Positions 10,870 to 21,375 of a DNA stretch of 64,000 nt are shown in pieces. The notes below the pieces were generated by a model. It saw only the letters and a program-made list of their open reading frames with translations. It did not search any database and had not been told where the DNA came from. Position 1 is the first letter of the stretch, and every line of letters begins with the position of its first letter. Source of the stretch: Athripsodes cinereus (lineage: Eukaryota; Arthropoda; Insecta; Trichoptera; Leptoceridae). Where the stretch lies: positions 20,775,071-20,839,070 of the forward strand of contig OX388309.1 of the NCBI GenBank assembly GCA_947579605.1. Direction: 5' to 3'. The position numbers and the translations under genes are program-made.

Positions 10870-12089
10870 TAAAAAATTGATAATTACTAAAATAAATTTG
10901 AGTTAGAACTGATTGTATTAGGGTAGGACGCTTAGTCATACCTCTATATCAGTCTAACCCAGGAGAGGTACATGGAAGATGGCGAATCATCCAATGACTC
11001 CTTAACATTCATACTAGGCAAATAGAAATTACTGTAAGGGTACGCATTCCATACAGTAAAATTGCCGCAAAATGGCCAGCAGGTTCACACCATGTGAGAA
11101 ACCTTGCCATATAATTTATTTACAAAACCATGCACACTAGAAGTTGAAACACAACAAACTTATTCTAATTTGACTGATGCGACCTTGACCCTCAATTTAA
11201 GATTTAGCATTAATGATTTGATATACTAAGAGAATTAGTGGTAACTTTTCACGCATTTTCATACTTCATCTTTTATCGGCCGTTTTTTTCATGTATACTT
11301 CATTCTTCCGTACCTTGCATTCATCATCTGTCATAAGTCATTCATCAGTTACCACATAACTCAGTGATTCAAGAGTTCACACAAAATTTAAGGAAAACAA
11401 CAAAAGAATTCGTATACTTTCGTATACTGGAGGGTCAAAATTACATCAGTTGTACAGTACAAAATTCCTTAAAACTAACATGTTGTATGACTTTTGCCTG
11501 CGACAGTGGATGGGTTCAGATTATTGTGAACACGTTGCTAATGAAAACGGCTAGCATATGAGATGATAAAGGCAACTTCATGCATCCACGGGCGCAAACA
11601 AAAAAAAGGTGATCAAACATACGAAAAATATTATTTGAGGGCGCCACAAGGTTCAAACAATTCAAAATTCTCACAGAAGCGGAACCTTGAAGAGCCTCTA
11701 TGAGTTTTCTTAACTAAAAGTTTACAATAACATGGGCTGCAAAAGTTACAAGTACTTTAAGAGTAGAAATACCAAATTTTTGACTATTAACAGTATTATA
11801 ATTTATTTTGCTTTAAAGAAGAAAGAAAGATAATTCCTTTGACATTACTATGACTGTAAATATAATTTCTTATGAGGGTCCTATATTTTTATTACATACA
11901 AAATTCACTATTAACATTGACCGGTGATGTATAGACATAGTTCTTTTTATTCATTAAAATTGCAGCCCAAGAAAACATTACACTTTTACATAAATTCTTT
12001 ACATTATCAAAATTACAAGTTTATTTTGATGGATTTACATTCAGAATGAAATATAACAACAAAATTTTTGAGAAACACATACCTAGGAC

Positions 12090-15000
12090 TCAGAACTTAA
12101 TGATATCCTTAGCATGATAGTTTCCCATTGCTCCAGTATCTACATCGCATAGCTCGTATACGTTAGGGGATATGATTCGGTGAACCTGAGACTTGATGAA
12201 ACGAGGTGCCAGTTTCTTTGAAAAATAATTCGCAGCGTTGCTATGAACAAATGACCTTCTCCAGACAATTTGACCTATGTCCAGACGAAGAGTTTTGCGA
12301 CGAAGGTTATATCTATCGGCATTACGATGGAAAGCCTTGGTCAATGAGGAGGAAATTTCGTCGTAAAGGGCGTTCATTTCTGATAAACGACGTTGACGTT
12401 GTTCGGCAAATGCTTCTAAGGTACCACTATCAGAGGCATTGACAGTTCTATGGAAGGAGGCATGAGGAACATATTCTGTACCATGTACAAGGAAATAGGG
12501 AGAGTAACCTGTGGTTACGTTTACAGTACTATTAATACAAGAACAGATTTTTGGAAGCTTGGAACACCAAGAACGTTGATCATTTTCTACCAATATAGAA
12601 AGAGCAGTAAGAAGAGTAGAATTGTATCTTTCAACGGGGTTATTCTGTGGGTGATAATATGCATTATAAAACAAGTCATTGATCCCATAGGAATGTAAAA
12701 ATGATTTAAATTCTTTAGCAACGAACTGTCGGCCGTTGTCCAAGACAACACACCGCGGAATACAATAGGGAAGAAAAATTCGTTCCTCGAGTAATTTGAT
12801 TATTTCTTTAGCTGTAGGGTTTCGTAGTGGAAAAGCCCAAAGATATTTGGTAAAGATATCTACAACAGTAAGGATATGCACGTTGCGCTTATATGACATG
12901 GGTAATGGTCCTACCAGGTCAATACTCAATGATTCCATAGGTTTAGTAACGGGTTTTGGGTTTTTCATTAATCCATGAGGCGCTTGGTTATTATGTTTAT
13001 ATGCCTTACATGTTTGGCACTGCTTTACATAATCCTTAATGGTGGACAATAAACCACGGCAATAGAAAGTTTGAGAGAGATAGGCATGAGTTTTTAAAAC
13101 TCCAGGATGGCAATTGTTATCATGAAATTCTGAAATTAAAGGTTCAAGTTGATCAGAAGGCACAACAAGTCTCCAAAATGAAGAATCTGGGGAAGAATTA
13201 TTAGGTTTCTTATTTTTACAGTATCTATAGAGGTGACCATCCTCTAACATGAAATTATGGCAGTCTTGAGGTCTTTCTTCACAAGATTTGTAAACTTTAC
13301 GATACCATGGATCGGAGACATTGGTATAAACAGACGGAAAAGTGAAAGCAGAAACAGGAATTCGACTGAGTCCATCAGCAAGTTTGTTTTCACAACCTTT
13401 CTTATAAACAAAATCAAAGCTGTATTGTGATAGACGCATAGCCCATCTGGCTAAACGTCCGCTGGGAGAAGAAATGGTTTTTAGATATTTTAAACATCCA
13501 TGATCGCTCATAAGGGTAAAATGAGTACCTTCTAAGTAGCTACGAAAATGATGTACAGAATCTACGACAGCAAGTAATTCGCGGTCAGTAGTGGAATAAT
13601 GTTGTTCAGTATCAGAAAGTTTACGGGAGAAATAAGCTATGGCATGCTCAGTTCCATCAGGAGATTTTTGTGAAAGGAAACTACCTATGCTTATTGCACT
13701 AGCATCGCAAGTAAGTATATAAGGTAGCGAATAGTCAGGAGGTTTCAATACAGGGGCCGTTATCATGGCAGATTTTAAAGCAATGAAAGATTGTTCGGCT
13801 TCATTATTCCAAGAAAATTGTTTATTAAATTTCTTACTTGTCAACTTGCAAAGAGGAGAGGCAATAGCAGAAAATGATTTGATAAAACGTCTATAGTAAG
13901 AACACATTCCAAGGAAACCTCTTAGTTCCTTAGTTGAAGTGGGACGTGGATAATTTAACATTACATTTATTTTTTCGGGGTCGGTAGTAATACCGTCTTG
14001 GTTGATGACGTGACCAAGATATTTTAATGAATCTTTACAAAAAACAGATTTCTTTAACTTTATAGTAAGATGGGCTTCATTTAAGCGTTGAAATACGGTC
14101 TTCAAGGAGGCAATGTGAGATTCAAATGTAGGACTACAAATTAAGATATCATCCAGATAGCAGAAAACATGATCACCAAGATCAGAAAAGAGTTTGTCCA
14201 TGAGTCTTTGCATTTCAGCAGGTATATTCTTCAGTCCAAATGGGGTGACTTTAAAGTGGTATTGTCCTCTACCTTCCACAAAAAAGGCAGTTTTTGGACG
14301 GCTTTCGAGTGATAGGGGCAATTGCCAAAAACCGTGACTTAAATCAAGACTTGTAAGAAACTTGGTATCACGAAGGTTATCTAATATGCGATTGATATTG
14401 GGAAGTCTATAGCAGTCGGTCTTAGTGACGTCATTTAATCTACGAGGGTCTAATACAAATCGACCAGTACCATCTTTTTTGGGTACAATAAAAACATTGT
14501 TTAGCCAAGGGCTACGGGCAGGTTCGATTACATCCATTTTTAACATGGCATCAATTTCAGTACAAAGTTGTTCTCTTCTGACATGAGATTGGGGGTAAGT
14601 TTTCTGTTTTACAGGCAGATTATCGCCCGTGTCGATAACATGACTTATAAGATGGGTACGACCTAAGCCTTTGGTTTCATAAGAAATCGTTGAGAATAGT
14701 TCTTTGACTTCATTCAGTTCAGAACATTGTGCTGGAGTAAGATTATTGGCAGAAACTAGGCAAGAAGGGGACGAAGATGTAACAAATATGTGTTTACTAG
14801 CTATTGGATTTGTCAAAGAATTATTATTATTCGGAAAGAGTCGTGGTGCTAAGCCGGAGTTTTCAAGAAATGGGACACCCAAAATTATACCATGAGAAAC
14901 AGAAGGGGCCACAATAAAAGTAACATGAACAGTCTTGTTATCAAAGCAAAGAGGAAGAATGATCTTTCCAATAGACTGGAAAGAGGAACTGTTAACACCA

Positions 15001-15290
15001 AACAATGTTTGAACATGGGGTTGCAGGGTATAGCCTAAGGTTGTAAAAGTTTTATAAGTATCTCTACCCAATATATTCACTGCAGCTCCAGTATCTAAGA
15101 GAGCTCTAAAGGGAACATGGCGAATTTTAAAATTGATGTGAGGACGATTGTCCGAACCACTGGTAATGGCAACTTCGTTTAAATGACAGGTAAGATGGAA
15201 TAGTTCAACAGAGGCTAACCAGTCTGACCACTCGGCATCTCTCTTCCCAGGAGAAGGACGAGCAGAAGACCGGTAGTTTACAAGTTTTTT
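12090..15290 (-). CDS. pol: Pol polyprotein, expressed by -1 frameshift from gag
   Basis: The frame is open from the slip site (15290-15284) to the stop at 12090. The first in-frame ATG-like codon is not needed, because the frame joins gag in the -1 register. Order of domains: protease with L-DTG-A at 15087-15095. Numbering residues from the GTG at 15080, reverse transcriptase at about 160-340 has D246 (SLDLSHGFWQ) and Y308-LDD. RNase H has D459, E501, D525 and D569 (LADGLSR). Integrase has the HHCC finger H653/H658/C688/C691 and the catalytic triad D721, D781, E817 with 35 residues between the last two. A GPY/F-like segment (APRFI...SPNVYEL) near 958-977 precedes the end. All catalytic residues are present and no stop or frameshift interrupts it, so the enzyme set looks intact. 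Confidence 0.96.
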   Translation of the reverse strand, partial: KKLVNYRSSARPSPGKRDAEWSDWLASVELFHLTCHLNEVAITSGSDNRPHINFKIRHVPFRALLDTGAAVNILGRDTYKTFTTLGYTLQPHVQTLFGVNSSSFQSIGKIILPLCFDNKTVHVTFIVAPSVSHGIILGVPFLENSGLAPRLFPNNNNSLTNPIASKHIFVTSSSPSCLVSANNLTPAQCSELNEVKELFSTISYETKGLGRTHLISHVIDTGDNLPVKQKTYPQSHVRREQLCTEIDAMLKMDVIEPARSPWLNNVFIVPKKDGTGRFVLDPRRLNDVTKTDCYRLPNINRILDNLRDTKFLTSLDLSHGFWQLPLSLESRPKTAFFVEGRGQYHFKVTPFGLKNIPAEMQRLMDKLFSDLGDHVFCYLDDILICSPTFESHIASLKTVFQRLNEAHLTIKLKKSVFCKDSLKYLGHVINQDGITTDPEKINVMLNYPRPTSTKELRGFLGMCSYYRRFIKSFSAIASPLCKLTSKKFNKQFSWNNEAEQSFIALKSAMITAPVLKPPDYSLPYILTCDASAISIGSFLSQKSPDGTEHAIAYFSRKLSDTEQHYSTTDRELLAVVDSVHHFRSYLEGTHFTLMSDHGCLKYLKTISSPSGRLARWAMRLSQYSFDFVYKKGCENKLADGLSRIPVSAFTFPSVYTNVSDPWYRKVYKSCEERPQDCHNFMLEDGHLYRYCKNKKPNNSSPDSSFWRLVVPSDQLEPLISEFHDNNCHPGVLKTHAYLSQTFYCRGLLSTIKDYVKQCQTCKAYKHNNQAPHGLMKNPKPVTKPMESLSIDLVGPLPMSYKRNVHILTVVDIFTKYLWAFPLRNPTAKEIIKLLEERIFLPYCIPRCVVLDNGRQFVAKEFKSFLHSYGINDLFYNAYYHPQNNPVERYNSTLLTALSILVENDQRSWCSKLPKICSCINSTVNVTTGYSPYFLVHGTEYVPHASFHRTVNASDSGTLEAFAEQRQRRLSEMNALYDEISSSLTKAFHRNADRYNLRRKTLRLDIGQIVWRRSFVHSNAANYFSKKLAPRFIKSQVHRIISPNVYELCDVDTGAMGNYHAKDIIKF

Positions 15291-16357
15291 GGACGTCGAG
15301 ACAGGTTAGGAGGAGGCATACTTAAATTAGGCATTGAAATTCGTGAGGTGTTAGAAGCATTGACATTAGAATTTGTAGAGAAATGACGGGGTCGATAAAA
15401 GGTACGAGGAGTTGGCATTTTAAATTTACAATCTCTGGCCAGGTGTCCTGGTTTACCGCAAGTATAACAATTATTGTTCCTACGTGTATCATGGGTAAAT
15501 GCGACCTTTGGGCGAGTAGGAGGAGGTGCATTATTTGAGGTTGCAGGCATAGAAGAAGAAGTGACAAGAGTGAGACGTTCGAATCCAGTACATATTTGCT
15601 CCAAATCAACTATGTTGGAAGGATTTGCACCAATTATGGCAGCCGCAAAAGTTGTTTTAAGACCTTTCCTAACGATTTTTAGAATTTCCGAATCTCTAAT
15701 AGGAGATTTCAGACTTCTGTTCATCATAGTGACGCGCGAAATGTAATCGGATGCGGTCTCAGAAGGTGATTGCCTGGAACACCATATATTCATGCGTCGT
15801 TCAGAAGTTATATTTTCATTATCAAAGCGGTCGAGGAAGGTGGTTTTCAGATCTTCCCAACACAAAGTGTTGAGTCGAGCAGCTCGATAGAAGGTGAGAG
15901 CTTTTTCGGTTAGAAATTCTGGAAGAACAGTAGGCAGTAGAGCTATGTCAAATCTTCGAGACAGACATATTTCCTCTAATCGAGTAAAAAATTCGATGAG
16001 ATCACCCTCACCGTTGAAGATAGGAATGGGCCAAGAAGAAAAATTGATATTTAAAGGCACACAAGTAGTTTGACGTCGAGGAGTATCCAATGACAGAGTG
16101 TGTGCAGGAGGAGTGGGATGGCTGAGGTTAACAGTTTCTGTAGTAATGGCACAATTGGAACCGGCGTCACTGGACAAATCAGAACTCTCAATTAATGGAG
16201 GCATCTCAGAGATCTTATTGTTGAAACTTACACACTGAGCTCTAAGATCAGCGAGAGAATGGCTGGGCGTTATACCTCTCTGGGTTAATGCATGTTTAAG
16301 AGTCCGGGAATTGGATACATTGACTCGCGAAATAGGCATAAAAGATGATCCAGACAT
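15278..16357 (-). CDS. gag: Gag structural protein
   Basis: 359 codons from ATG at 16357 to TAA at 15278. Residues about 110-260 match the retrotransposon Gag core (WPIPIFNGEGDLIEFFTRLE and the FYRAARLN...W.DLK..FLDRF pattern), which forms the particle. A single CCHC zinc knuckle, CYTCGKPGHLARDC, lies at 297-310 (15428-15469) and should bind the RNA. The N-terminal 100 residues are Ser/Thr-rich and not recognised. The C-terminus is basic and Pro/Asn-rich. The stop codon falls one codon after the slippery heptamer, so Gag is the default product and Gag-Pol the minor one. Confidence 0.94.
   Translation of the reverse strand: MSGSSFMPISRVNVSNSRTLKHALTQRGITPSHSLADLRAQCVSFNNKISEMPPLIESSDLSSDAGSNCAITTETVNLSHPTPPAHTLSLDTPRRQTTCVPLNINFSSWPIPIFNGEGDLIEFFTRLEEICLSRRFDIALLPTVLPEFLTEKALTFYRAARLNTLCWEDLKTTFLDRFDNENITSERRMNIWCSRQSPSETASDYISRVTMMNRSLKSPIRDSEILKIVRKGLKTTFAAAIIGANPSNIVDLEQICTGFERLTLVTSSSMPATSNNAPPPTRPKVAFTHDTRRNNNCYTCGKPGHLARDCKFKMPTPRTFYRPRHFSTNSNVNASNTSRISMPNLSMPPPNLSRRPKNL
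15284..15290 (-). promoter_or_regulatory. -1 ribosomal frameshift heptamer A-AAA-AAC
   Basis: On the minus strand gag reads CCA AAA AAC TTG TAA. The bases A AAA AAC fit the X-XXY-YYZ rule in the gag register, and the pol frame is exactly -1 to gag and open from here on. A downstream stem is possible (TCTTC with GAAGA about 20 nt apart, plus CGG with CCG outside it), but I could not fold the RNA. Confidence 0.88.
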
Positions 16358-18379
16358 TTTGAGATTCTAACTTGCAATGACAGTAGAATAATAAACGGTT
16401 CTTCTATATAAGCTGATCCTTACACAGGAGAAATAGAAAAATTGCACATGCAAAACGTTTTGAATTGACGATCTGAAAGAAAATTGGCAAATAATAATCA
16501 ACAAGACAAAAGATTATACGTACCAATATTCAGCGCTGGATAGATTGCGATGGACTTGCAGGAATTAAAAAAAAATTCTTTAAAAGAGGAAAAAAAAATT
16601 TTCCAAAACAAAAAAAAGTTGAGAAACAGTGGACACCTTGGTTTGAAAATTGCTCTAGGAAATATGGACTCCTACCAAGAATCCAAAAAAAAATTCCTCA
16701 AAGCAAAACAAATGTTAACAAAAAAAAGTTTGGCAACCTTTGTAACATCAAATCTCAACAGTTGGGAACCATTGGATACAAAAAAAATTGTTTGGAAGTC
16801 TTGTCCTTTGATAAGACTCGAAAAAAAATCAATAACAATTATTTCTTTAAATTGTTAAAGTTTGGAAATCGCTGGAAAGTTTGACATTCCCTGGAAATAT
16901 CGTAGACATAACATTACATACATTACATATCATAAAATTAACAATTCCAGCATATGAGTAAAGAATTATTGGTAATTATTCAAATTTGTTTTGTTAAGCC
17001 TCTTCCAGCAATATTGAGGTCTATGATCATTTCACTTCAAACCATACATTAATACATCTACAGCCCGCGTGACACGCACGCTAGGTAGGTACAAGTACAA
17101 TGAATTTAAATTTGATTTCTTTACTCTTGAGTATATTCAACCAGATATAGAAAAAACTTTACTTGGACTATTTCACAAACTGGACATTTATAAATTTACA
17201 ACTCTTACTTTGTAGATCCTTCAGTGTAGAATCTTACATCAACAAGCAAATAATTCCGCAAATAATTGTAAAATGATCTTAGCTAGTATCACTTGAATTT
17301 ATGCAAAATTGAAACTGGAATTTTTACAATCTCTTTGGCACAAAAGGCAAGCATGGAACAACATGTAAAAAAAAAAACTGTATCTATAGTAGGTATACAA
17401 AATATTTCAGTACAAAATGAACACAACAACACCATATTTTTCCATAAAAACCTGTGTAGTAGTCAGACGAATAAGGTTGTCTATTACTAGTGAAGGAAGC
17501 ATTTATTTCCTCATCCTCAAAACCATCAAGCATCAAGGGTTCTCTGTGTAGATAAAGAAGGCCTCGAAGAAACGTCAGATCTAGATGACAAAGCATGGGA
17601 CATCCTTCTATTGGAGGTCAGGAACCGTCAAGGAAGAAAATTCCGTCATAGACATCCTTCGTAGTGGTGGTAGCAGGCTTCTTAAGGGATTGTAACGTTG
17701 GAGATCTTCATCTCATCAGAAGGAAATTATCTGGACGTCTTAGGAAAGTTTGGAGTATCTGTTCACAATCTTGTCAATTTCTTGTTGTATTTATTTCTTA
17801 AATTCTCCATTCATTAACAATATCTGATCGTACTTGCAATATATCGGATTTCTTTTTGAAGATCATAAATGTATCTCGCATATATTTATTATTAAATCGT
17901 TTTTATTTTTAACACTGTTTATAATTCAAATAAATAGACTCGTTCATTCTTTCTTTGTTGATGTAACGGTTTTTTTCCTTATTATATGAGTTTTTTTGAG
18001 GGCGCGCAAATGTATCACGCACTTGATTATTTATTAATTCTCACTTATTTATTTATTAAAATGTTTTTTTTTTTATTATTTATAGCACTGTTTATTTAAA
18101 TCGATTTTTCACTGAAGCACCATCGTAGTCCTTATTGGTCATGCGGTGAAATTTTTTTGAAGAGCAAAACGACAGTTGCACAGTCTTGTTGCGAAGGAGG
18201 GAAAATTTCAACTGTTTTTTGATCGAACATTCTAGAGAAGTGTGTGTGTGTTGGTGATGCATGGAAACATGGGTGGGTCACGTGATACGTAACGAACTTA
18301 TCTACGCACTATTTAATGTTATCATTTATGCATTGTTAAATTCACTTCAAACACAACAAAAACCACAATAATTAGGCAT
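16358..18379 (-). other. Two-kilobase leader between primer site and gag
   Basis: The leader is unusually long and on the element's sense strand is U-rich. It includes an array of seven T8-9 runs (16567-16828) and, near the primer site, an imperfect duplication of about 80-100 bp (17868-17945 against 18005-18110; both contain cactgttta preceded by A+T-rich runs). No sense-strand frame of note. By analogy, the gypsy leader of Drosophila carries an insulator, but I see no direct sign of that function here. Confidence 0.6.
16567..16828. repeat. Array of seven A8-A9 tracts in the leader
   Basis: Runs of 8-9 A on the plus strand start at 16567, 16590, 16610, 16685, 16720, 16780 and 16821. They are often followed by TT or GTT. 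They keep a lysine-rich 102-codon frame open on the antisense strand, which I regard as a by-product. Confidence 0.8.
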
Positions 18380-18394
18380 CACGTTGGAGCGCCA
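18380..18394 (-). promoter_or_regulatory. Primer-binding site, tRNA-Lys-like
   Basis: Three bases inside the 5' LTR the minus strand reads TGGCGCTCCAACGTG. The usual tRNA-Lys(1,2) site begins TGGCGCCCAACGTG. The two agree except for one extra T after TGGCGC. First-strand synthesis probably starts from a lysine tRNA or a variant whose 3' end is CACGTTGGAGCGCCA. Confidence 0.7.
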
Positions 18395-18397
18395 ATC

Positions 18398-18878
18398 TGT
18401 AACATTCAAACTGTAACATTTCTCCCATAGTCGGCAGATTTCAGTGACTCTCTCAGGGTTTATCGTTGGGTAAATTTATTGTGGTGGTTGTGCTAAGGAA
18501 ACACTAGCATGATGTTGTATGATCAGTTTATTGACGAAGAATATGGTTACACAGATTATTATTACACCAAACAAAACAATTCACAGTTTTTAATACTGAA
18601 TTACATTATTATAGCGACACTCACAGTATTTTGTAGAAGAGAAGAGACATTTTTATTTGGAGCGAGCCCCTGCTATATCTATTGTCAGACGAATAGCAGG
18701 AGACTGGCCAAAATGGCTGACTCCCGGAAAAGGATCAAGAAGAAGGAATCTGTTTTTATGATAATAGCAAAAGGTATTTACGATTTCTCTAGATAGGGGC
18801 CAGGGCTTTCACAGGATTTCGATAGATGGCAACACAAGTACCATTTTTTGGATATTAAATTATAAGGGTCCCATGACA
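18398..18878 (-). repeat. 5' LTR
   Basis: 481 bp, matching 9740-10220 throughout by eye. It ends TG/CA and is followed by TCAG, the target duplication. The U3 promoter is not obvious; TTATAATTTAATAT close to the outer end on the minus strand is a weak TATA candidate. Confidence 0.96.
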
Positions 18879-18882
18879 TCAG

Positions 18883-20944
18883 CTATAACATTTTATAAGC
18901 AAAAGTACCTATAGTCAATTGTTTTAATGGTCAACAACTTCATCGAAATTATTGTATAGACTCATGCGAAGTAAAATGGGATGCAAACGATTTCATAAAA
19001 GGTTTATTTACAATTTTATAAACCTAATTATTGAATGTGTTCCCTCTGGCAGAAGAGTTCTTTGAAATAATATTTAGTAAACTGAGTTTACAAAACTGTT
19101 ATTATGTTACTTTAGAATTGCATTAAGTAGGTACATGATAATTCAATACGTGAGAAATATCTTGATGCCATAGACAGACACAATTTGTGGCTTCATTGAC
19201 TAATAAAACTGACAAATGTGGTCAAAAAATTATAATAATGCAACCAACGACAACAAGTGTTATTGGGTTAAGAATAATAATAATAATATTTCATAATAAT
19301 ATTATGACTATGCACACTTCAATACATACACAATATCCACAATACACATATACATACATCTGTCTCTGCCCATAAATATTAATTTGTTATCAGTACTATT
19401 CCGTGTACGACCGAGCGCGAACATATTATTACTTCATACTAATCGTATCTAGCCAATATTGTAATGTGTAAACATTTGGTTACATTCAGTGCTATTCTTA
19501 TGGTCTGTGGATTGCATTCGACACATTAGATTTGTTATTCAAATATCGAATTAATTTTAAATTGTTTTTGTTTTTCGGTGTGCTTTTATGTTCTGAATTT
19601 AAAATTAGATCTAATTTGAATTACATTGCAAATTGTGACGCCTACAGTCTATTTATAGTGATTGCATATAATTATTTATTTATTTATTATTCTTGTGTGT
19701 ATAACAGGTGGTTTTAAAGTGATTTTTATCGGTTGTGTTAGTAGGTGGCTGTGCTCTACATAAATGTATTGTTGAATAAAAATTACAATATCCTGTAGTA
19801 TTTTCACACACAATTACAAGATATAAATGCAGTATATGTGATTTTATAATATGTACTCAATTTACTTTATTTATATTTAATAAGAATATTAATATTACTG
19901 CAGATTTCTGTGGCAAAAACTAAGCCAATTTCATAAATCTTACATATAATTGTAGCTGTATGATGCACTCCAACGTTAAATGTTTTATGGAGAATGGACT
20001 AATTATAGATAACCTAGGAAATTCAGAGTTCGTTTCTATGATACACTGGTTACATTTTGTAAATACCTAGCAATACCTTTCTTTATATATAACTACTTAT
20101 TATTTAGAGTGCTTTATTAGGAAGGAGGTAGGATAGGATATCACCTCTGAAATTTTCTATTGACGTACAGTATAATAAAAATAACTACACTCGCACACAC
20201 ACATACACACATTATCTATCTAACATATTCAATCCAAGAATCCATATATTCTTGGATGCAAGACAATATGAGCAGGAAGACATTGTCACATTACGTGTAT
20301 TTCAACCTTTTGATAATAATATAACTGATTACATTACATACATCTTCCCAAGTCATCGACGCAAGACCGGTCTTTTATATTTGGCTATGACACAAAATAT
20401 AACTAATAATATGGCAAAAGCACTTTCGGTTGAATGCAATTTACAATGCCAAGGTGAGCCAGGTGACGTGTTTCAGTGTACCTATATTATATAACCACAA
20501 TGTACATAGGTACTATTGCAAGTCATGAAACTCTCATTATAAGTTAAGGTTACAATATCTTGTACCGGTTACAATCATTTGTATTTTATATTGTAATCAA
20601 AATATTATGTACCGTATTAGAATGTGCCTTTTTGTGGTTGTTACCATAAACAATTGATGCCAAACTTATTCTATATTAGTTAGACATATGATAAGAAACA
20701 TTTTGTTCATAAAAATAAAACGATAATATGGTTCCTAGTACTACTTCGTATAATTGCGAGTTATTTGAATTAATTTAAAAAAAACACCCCCCCCCCCCTT
20801 GATACGCCATCCAAAGAGTAACACAATTTTCATTAAGAGAGTGTGTACTTTTTACTTTTTCCTAAACCAAACTCAGTGATTATCGACAATAAAGCAAAAT
20901 ACATATTATTGAGATAAAGATATATAGCTGTTCTATCCACTGTA
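18883..20944. other. A+T-rich DNA with small simple repeats
   Basis: No gene found. It contains a short CA repeat (20194-20210) and a C12 run (20787-20798). An 80-codon frame at 20252-20494 has no recognisable motif or splice context. Confidence 0.45.
20787..20798. repeat. Homopolymer of 12 C
   Basis: An uninterrupted C12 run following A8-C-A-C-A-like sequence, which stands out in strongly A+T-rich surroundings. Its length may be unreliable in sequencing. Confidence 0.9.
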
Positions 20945-21375
20945 CTATAATACCATCCTCACGCCATATCCCAAGCGGGGTAAGCAGAGAAAACGGAACG
21001 CCATATAGATCTATCCTTACATACTTCTTTCGTTTCTTTTTCTAGATTCATACAATTTCTCATACACGCACGTAGATTTCTTTTACTTCACATACGTACT
21101 TTTACTTTCACATTTTTCGATTATGCATTATTATTTTATGTCTTTCTGTCTTGTTTGAATTTACTTTTATATGCTTTTTGTGTCTGTCATATATTTTATA
21201 CATGTAAAAGGCTAACGCCGTATGTTGGAATAAATAAAATTAAAATAAAAAATAAAAAAATACGATCGTCGTTGAGAATTTGATCCACGTGGTCCTCGGA
21301 CGCCAGCGCTTTTTCGCTTTATGTATACGCATTCTATCCACAACACTCCTCTTGCATCCGCTCATTTTTCTAAAG
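20945..21375 (-). mobile_element. RTE-type LINE 3' fragment with a nested insertion
   Basis: On the minus strand the right part reads gagcggatgcaagaggagtg and the left part the shared LINE tail ending in gtgaggatggta. Both match 43380-43715 in order. The two parts are separated by an unrelated insertion at about 21097-21250. No frame is intact. Confidence 0.75.
21097..21250 (+). mobile_element. Retroposon 3' end inserted in the LINE
   Basis: About 150 bp ending taaaaggctaacgccgtatg then ttggaataaataaaattaaa, a typical tail of an insect non-LTR element. It interrupts the LINE remnant, so it is the younger of the two. Confidence 0.65.

Larger units (their letters stand above)
10221..12089 (-). 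other. 3' region between pol and the LTR; no long frame
   Basis: 1.87 kb on the element's sense strand without an envelope-like or other long frame. It contains a 34-bp tandem repeat (10287-10396) and a 41-codon frame at 10744-10869 that starts with ATG and has a mixed, protein-like composition. The bases next to the LTR on the minus strand (TTGAGATGG) make only a weak polypurine tract. A decayed or lost third gene is possible. Confidence 0.6.
9740..18878 (-). mobile_element. Complete Ty3/gypsy-type LTR retrotransposon
   Basis: A 9,139-bp element lies between two 481-bp direct repeats beginning TG and ending CA. It is flanked by the 4-bp target duplication TCAG (9736-9739 and 18879-18882). 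It is transcribed leftward: 5' LTR at 18398-18878, primer site, 2-kb leader, gag, pol (protease, RT, RNase H, integrase), 1.87 kb without a long frame, 3' LTR at 9740-10220. The order RT-RNase H-integrase places it in Ty3/gypsy rather than Ty1/copia. No envelope gene is recognisable. I see no difference between the LTRs and both large frames are open, so the insertion is recent and may still be competent. It runs antisense to the ANKS1-type gene and may lie in one of its introns. The clade within Ty3/gypsy is not resolved. Confidence 0.96.

Noticed and set aside
10221..12089. Envelope gene of an errantivirus
   Set aside because: No long sense-strand frame, signal peptide, fusion or transmembrane pattern seen.
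16550..16858. 102-codon lysine-rich plus-strand frame
   Set aside because: It is the translation of A8-9 tracts on the antisense strand of the retrotransposon leader. Composition explains it.
20252..20494. 80-codon frame with mixed residues
   Set aside because: No domain, splice context or homology recognised. Length is compatible with chance.
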